Positions 5,860 through 7,612 of a DNA stretch of 7,612 bases are shown here, in pieces. How positions within the stretch are numbered: position 1 is the first letter of the stretch; each line of letters begins with the position of its first letter. Made by a program: the position numbers and the translations under genes. The notes beneath the pieces are model-generated. The model was given only the letters and a program-made list of their open reading frames with translations, searched no databases and was not told the origin of the DNA. The stretch is from Oscillospiraceae bacterium (GTDB lineage: Bacteria; Bacillota; Clostridia; Oscillospirales; Oscillospiraceae): the NCBI GenBank assembly GCA_029065305.1, contig JAIEIQ010000077.1, forward strand, positions 1 to 7,612, read 5' to 3'.

Positions 5860-5958
5860 AGTGGAGGTAATGTCGCTCCACTGCATATTGTGAAGGGAAA
5901 GAGTGGCTCCGCGCAGGGATGCGCGGGGTCCGGACCAACTGTGAAAGAAAGGAAATTT
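5860..5958 (+). promoter_or_regulatory. Structured 5' leader with two hairpins upstream of the surface-protein gene
   Basis: Hairpin 1 pairs AGTGGAG (5860-5866) with CTCCACT (5876-5882) around a nine-base loop and would begin at the very 5' end of the transcript. Hairpin 2 pairs 5905-5914 with 5921-5930 (ten pairs, two of them G-U) around AGGGAT. It is followed by an overlapping palindrome GGTCCGGACC (5927-5936) that could compete with it. The ribosome binding site AAAGGA (5948-5953) is left single-stranded. I do not recognise a named riboswitch class. Roles could include mRNA stabilisation or ligand- or protein-dependent control. No U-tract follows hairpin 2, so it is not a classic attenuator. 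Confidence 0.5.
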
Positions 5959-7612
5959 ATGCGATTGAGAACGACGTACAGACTGATGGCAGCCCTGCTG
6001 GCACTCTGCCTGACAGCCGCCCTCCTCCCGCTTCCAGCTCATGCTGCTGGGGGGGAAAGAACGGTAAACAGCGGTCAGGAGCTTCTTGATGCCATCAACG
6101 CTGCCACTGATGGAGACATCATTAAGTTGGGCTGCGATTTTGTTCTGGGTGCCGAAAATAGCGGTACAGAGCCTTGGGCAATCAACAAATCTGTGACAAT
6201 TCAAGGAAACTCTCATATTCTCACTCTATGGCGCGGCGGTATTATTCTTGGCGCGGATGTAAAGTTTGAAAATATTGTTCTTCACTTTGCATCAAGTACG
6301 CGCAATGCGATTATAGCGAACGGATACACGCTGACATTGGATACTGTAAGAGCTAATAGTACAGCACATTCTTTTAACCTCTTCTGCGGTGGCTTAATTA
6401 AAAATAGTTATGAATCATTTACACCACCAAAGACTGGAAGCGATGGGCAGATAATTATTAATGGAAAAACCAATCTGCAAGGGAATCCCAATGTTTGCGG
6501 AGACGGCAATATATACGCTGGTAATCTCTGTATGGGCAATATGGGTGGAGAAGGTGCCACAGATGACAGCGGGCCCAATCAATTTGAAGGCAACGCTTCC
6601 ATTACTATTAACGCCGATAAGGACAGCAACTTAGGCTCCATCTACGCCTGCGGCGCGAAACAGTATGCCCCAGCCCCCGGCCAGCCTGGTAAACGGACAG
6701 AGCCAAATGATAGGGATTATACTGTCACCGGCACCGTTACCATCACCGGTAATAACAGGCTTCCCGATGTGGAGGGCGGCGGCTCCAGCGCCACAGACGT
6801 GGTGTACAGAGGCGATGGCAATCCGTCGGAAAGCACCTTTGTAGGTATTTCAAGTCTGTCGGTGGAAACAGGCAACCTCGCCTTGACCGCTAGCAGCCAG
6901 TTCGAAAACAACGGGAATCTCTCCGTTGCCTCCGGCGCAAAGCTGGATCTTACAAAGGCCGATGGAAGGAATCTTAATGTCGGGAATTTTAGCGGCAATG
7001 GCGGCTTCCTGTTTCTGAATCAGGATCAAACTTTAAAGATTACCGGTCAAGTGACAGGTACAACCAAGGTTGCGATTGGCGGTACAAATTATAACGACAC
7101 GCTGTCCTCAAGTTCGGCGAACGTCGGACAAACGTATATTTCTGCTCCGAACTCCACGGACAGCAATTTTGAGCTTTTGCCCCACAGCTCCCAGCCTAAT
7201 ATGACCTTGGTCAGAGACAGCAGCGGCAACTGGACTGCTTCCTCAAACGGACCGGGGGGTGACATCAACCCTAAAATGGACAGCATCAGTCTCGGAAAAA
7301 ATTCTGAGGCGGTGCCCAACGGTACAACGAAGGTCATTCTGCCACTAAACGTCACACCGGATGATTTCTGGATCGAAGATGTCGATTTAGAGATCTATGT
7401 AGATGGAAGCTTGAGCCGCATAGGTGCAGATAGTGAAGGGTATCACACCTATACATCAAGTGGATATGATTTGTTCATGACTGTTGATCCCGAGGGGAAC
7501 GCACTATTTATTTCAGGTTTTACTGATACTGGTGCTATTGTGGGTGGCCCGTATGAAATTCGAATTGAGGTTCCGGCAAAGAATTCCTCAACAGGCCAAA
7601 AACTTAAAACGG
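5959..7612 (+). CDS. Secreted beta-helix-like surface protein, 5' portion (open at window end)
   Basis: The frame starting at ATG 5959 has no stop through 7612, giving 551 residues with the C-terminus outside the window. The ATG has AAAGGA five bases upstream (5948-5953). Residues 1-29 are a Sec signal peptide: basic MRLRTTYR, a hydrophobic core (9-25) and an AHA-A cleavage site after Ala29. Residues 34-62 (RTVNSGQELLDAINAAT, then a DIIKL strand) match the opening of pectate-lyase-like right-handed beta-helices. Asn/Gly-rich, strand-forming repeats follow to about 430, including TVTGTVTITGNN (255-266), a phrase common in Firmicutes adhesin-like proteins. Residues 440-540 look like an Ig-like beta sandwich. 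Cys59, Cys143, Cys180, Cys191 and Cys231 are present. No catalytic pectate-lyase residues can be assigned, so adhesion or cell-surface structure is more likely than enzyme activity. S-layer homology or sorting sequences would be expected beyond the window. The body of the gene is AT-richer than its neighbours. Confidence 0.85.
   Translation, partial: MRLRTTYRLMAALLALCLTAALLPLPAHAAGGERTVNSGQELLDAINAATDGDIIKLGCDFVLGAENSGTEPWAINKSVTIQGNSHILTLWRGGIILGADVKFENIVLHFASSTRNAIIANGYTLTLDTVRANSTAHSFNLFCGGLIKNSYESFTPPKTGSDGQIIINGKTNLQGNPNVCGDGNIYAGNLCMGNMGGEGATDDSGPNQFEGNASITINADKDSNLGSIYACGAKQYAPAPGQPGKRTEPNDRDYTVTGTVTITGNNRLPDVEGGGSSATDVVYRGDGNPSESTFVGISSLSVETGNLALTASSQFENNGNLSVASGAKLDLTKADGRNLNVGNFSGNGGFLFLNQDQTLKITGQVTGTTKVAIGGTNYNDTLSSSSANVGQTYISAPNSTDSNFELLPHSSQPNMTLVRDSSGNWTASSNGPGGDINPKMDSISLGKNSEAVPNGTTKVILPLNVTPDDFWIEDVDLEIYVDGSLSRIGADSEGYHTYTSSGYDLFMTVDPEGNALFISGFTDTGAIVGGPYEIRIEVPAKNSSTGQKLKT

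Noticed and set aside
5860..5936. Leader considered as a c-di-GMP (GEMM) riboswitch
   Set aside because: A GAAAGAGTGG run resembles part of the GEMM consensus, but the tetraloop receptor, the CGCACAGGGCAAACC-like strand and the expected P2/P3 arrangement are missing.
5851..6216. Minus-strand frame of 121 codons over the start of the surface-protein gene
   Set aside because: It runs through the plus-strand promoter, leader hairpins and signal peptide. The plus frame has much better evidence.

Overview
The window is most likely chromosomal DNA from a high-GC member of the Clostridia, probably a gut Oscillospiraceae relative of the Flavonifractor/Lawsonibacter type. The reasons are strong AGGAGG-type ribosome binding sites, SigA-type promoters with TGn extended -10 boxes, a Gram-positive-style LexA and a short SecG, very GC-rich coding sequence, and a long Sec-exported surface-type protein. 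The assignment is inferred from the sequence alone.

Layout. Positions 1-252 hold the 3' end of a gene, probably a von Willebrand factor A (CoxE-like) protein. A bidirectional terminator (about 262-301) separates it from lexA on the minus strand (317-907). lexA has a promoter at 948-976 with a LexA-box-like dyad (974-985) over its -35. Divergent from lexA is secG (1135-1365), with its own extended -10 promoter and a textbook terminator at 1409-1446. Next on the plus strand come a MATE-family efflux pump (1555-2946) and a MerR-family regulator with a GyrI-like ligand domain (3048-3836). The regulator gene has a promoter with the 19-bp spacer typical of MerR-controlled promoters, so it is probably autoregulated. 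A strong 14-bp hairpin (3849-3879) separates this unit from a converging minus-strand operon, a second and only distantly similar MATE pump (5716-4307) followed after 4 nt by a MarR-family regulator (4302-3880). That operon's promoter (5770-5797) is followed by two CATATG-centred sites (5739-5767) that look like the MarR operator. From 5824 the plus strand has a promoter, a leader of about 100 nt with two hairpins, and a gene starting at 5959 that stays open to the end of the window. It encodes the first 551 residues of a secreted, beta-rich (probably beta-helix) surface protein.

How the genes work together. The middle of the window is a small efflux locus: two separate pump-plus-regulator pairs, one MerR (activator type) and one MarR (repressor type), placed tail to tail. 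Each regulator probably senses a small molecule exported by its pump, although the substrates cannot be read from sequence. lexA (SOS response) and secG (Sec translocase) are housekeeping neighbours. The surface protein is AT-richer than the rest and would leave the cell through the Sec system.

I see no tRNA, rRNA, CRISPR array, transposase or insertion sequence. No clearly new multi-gene system is visible. The observations most worth pursuing are the structured leader with its truncated surface protein, and the two regulatory designs at the pump operons.
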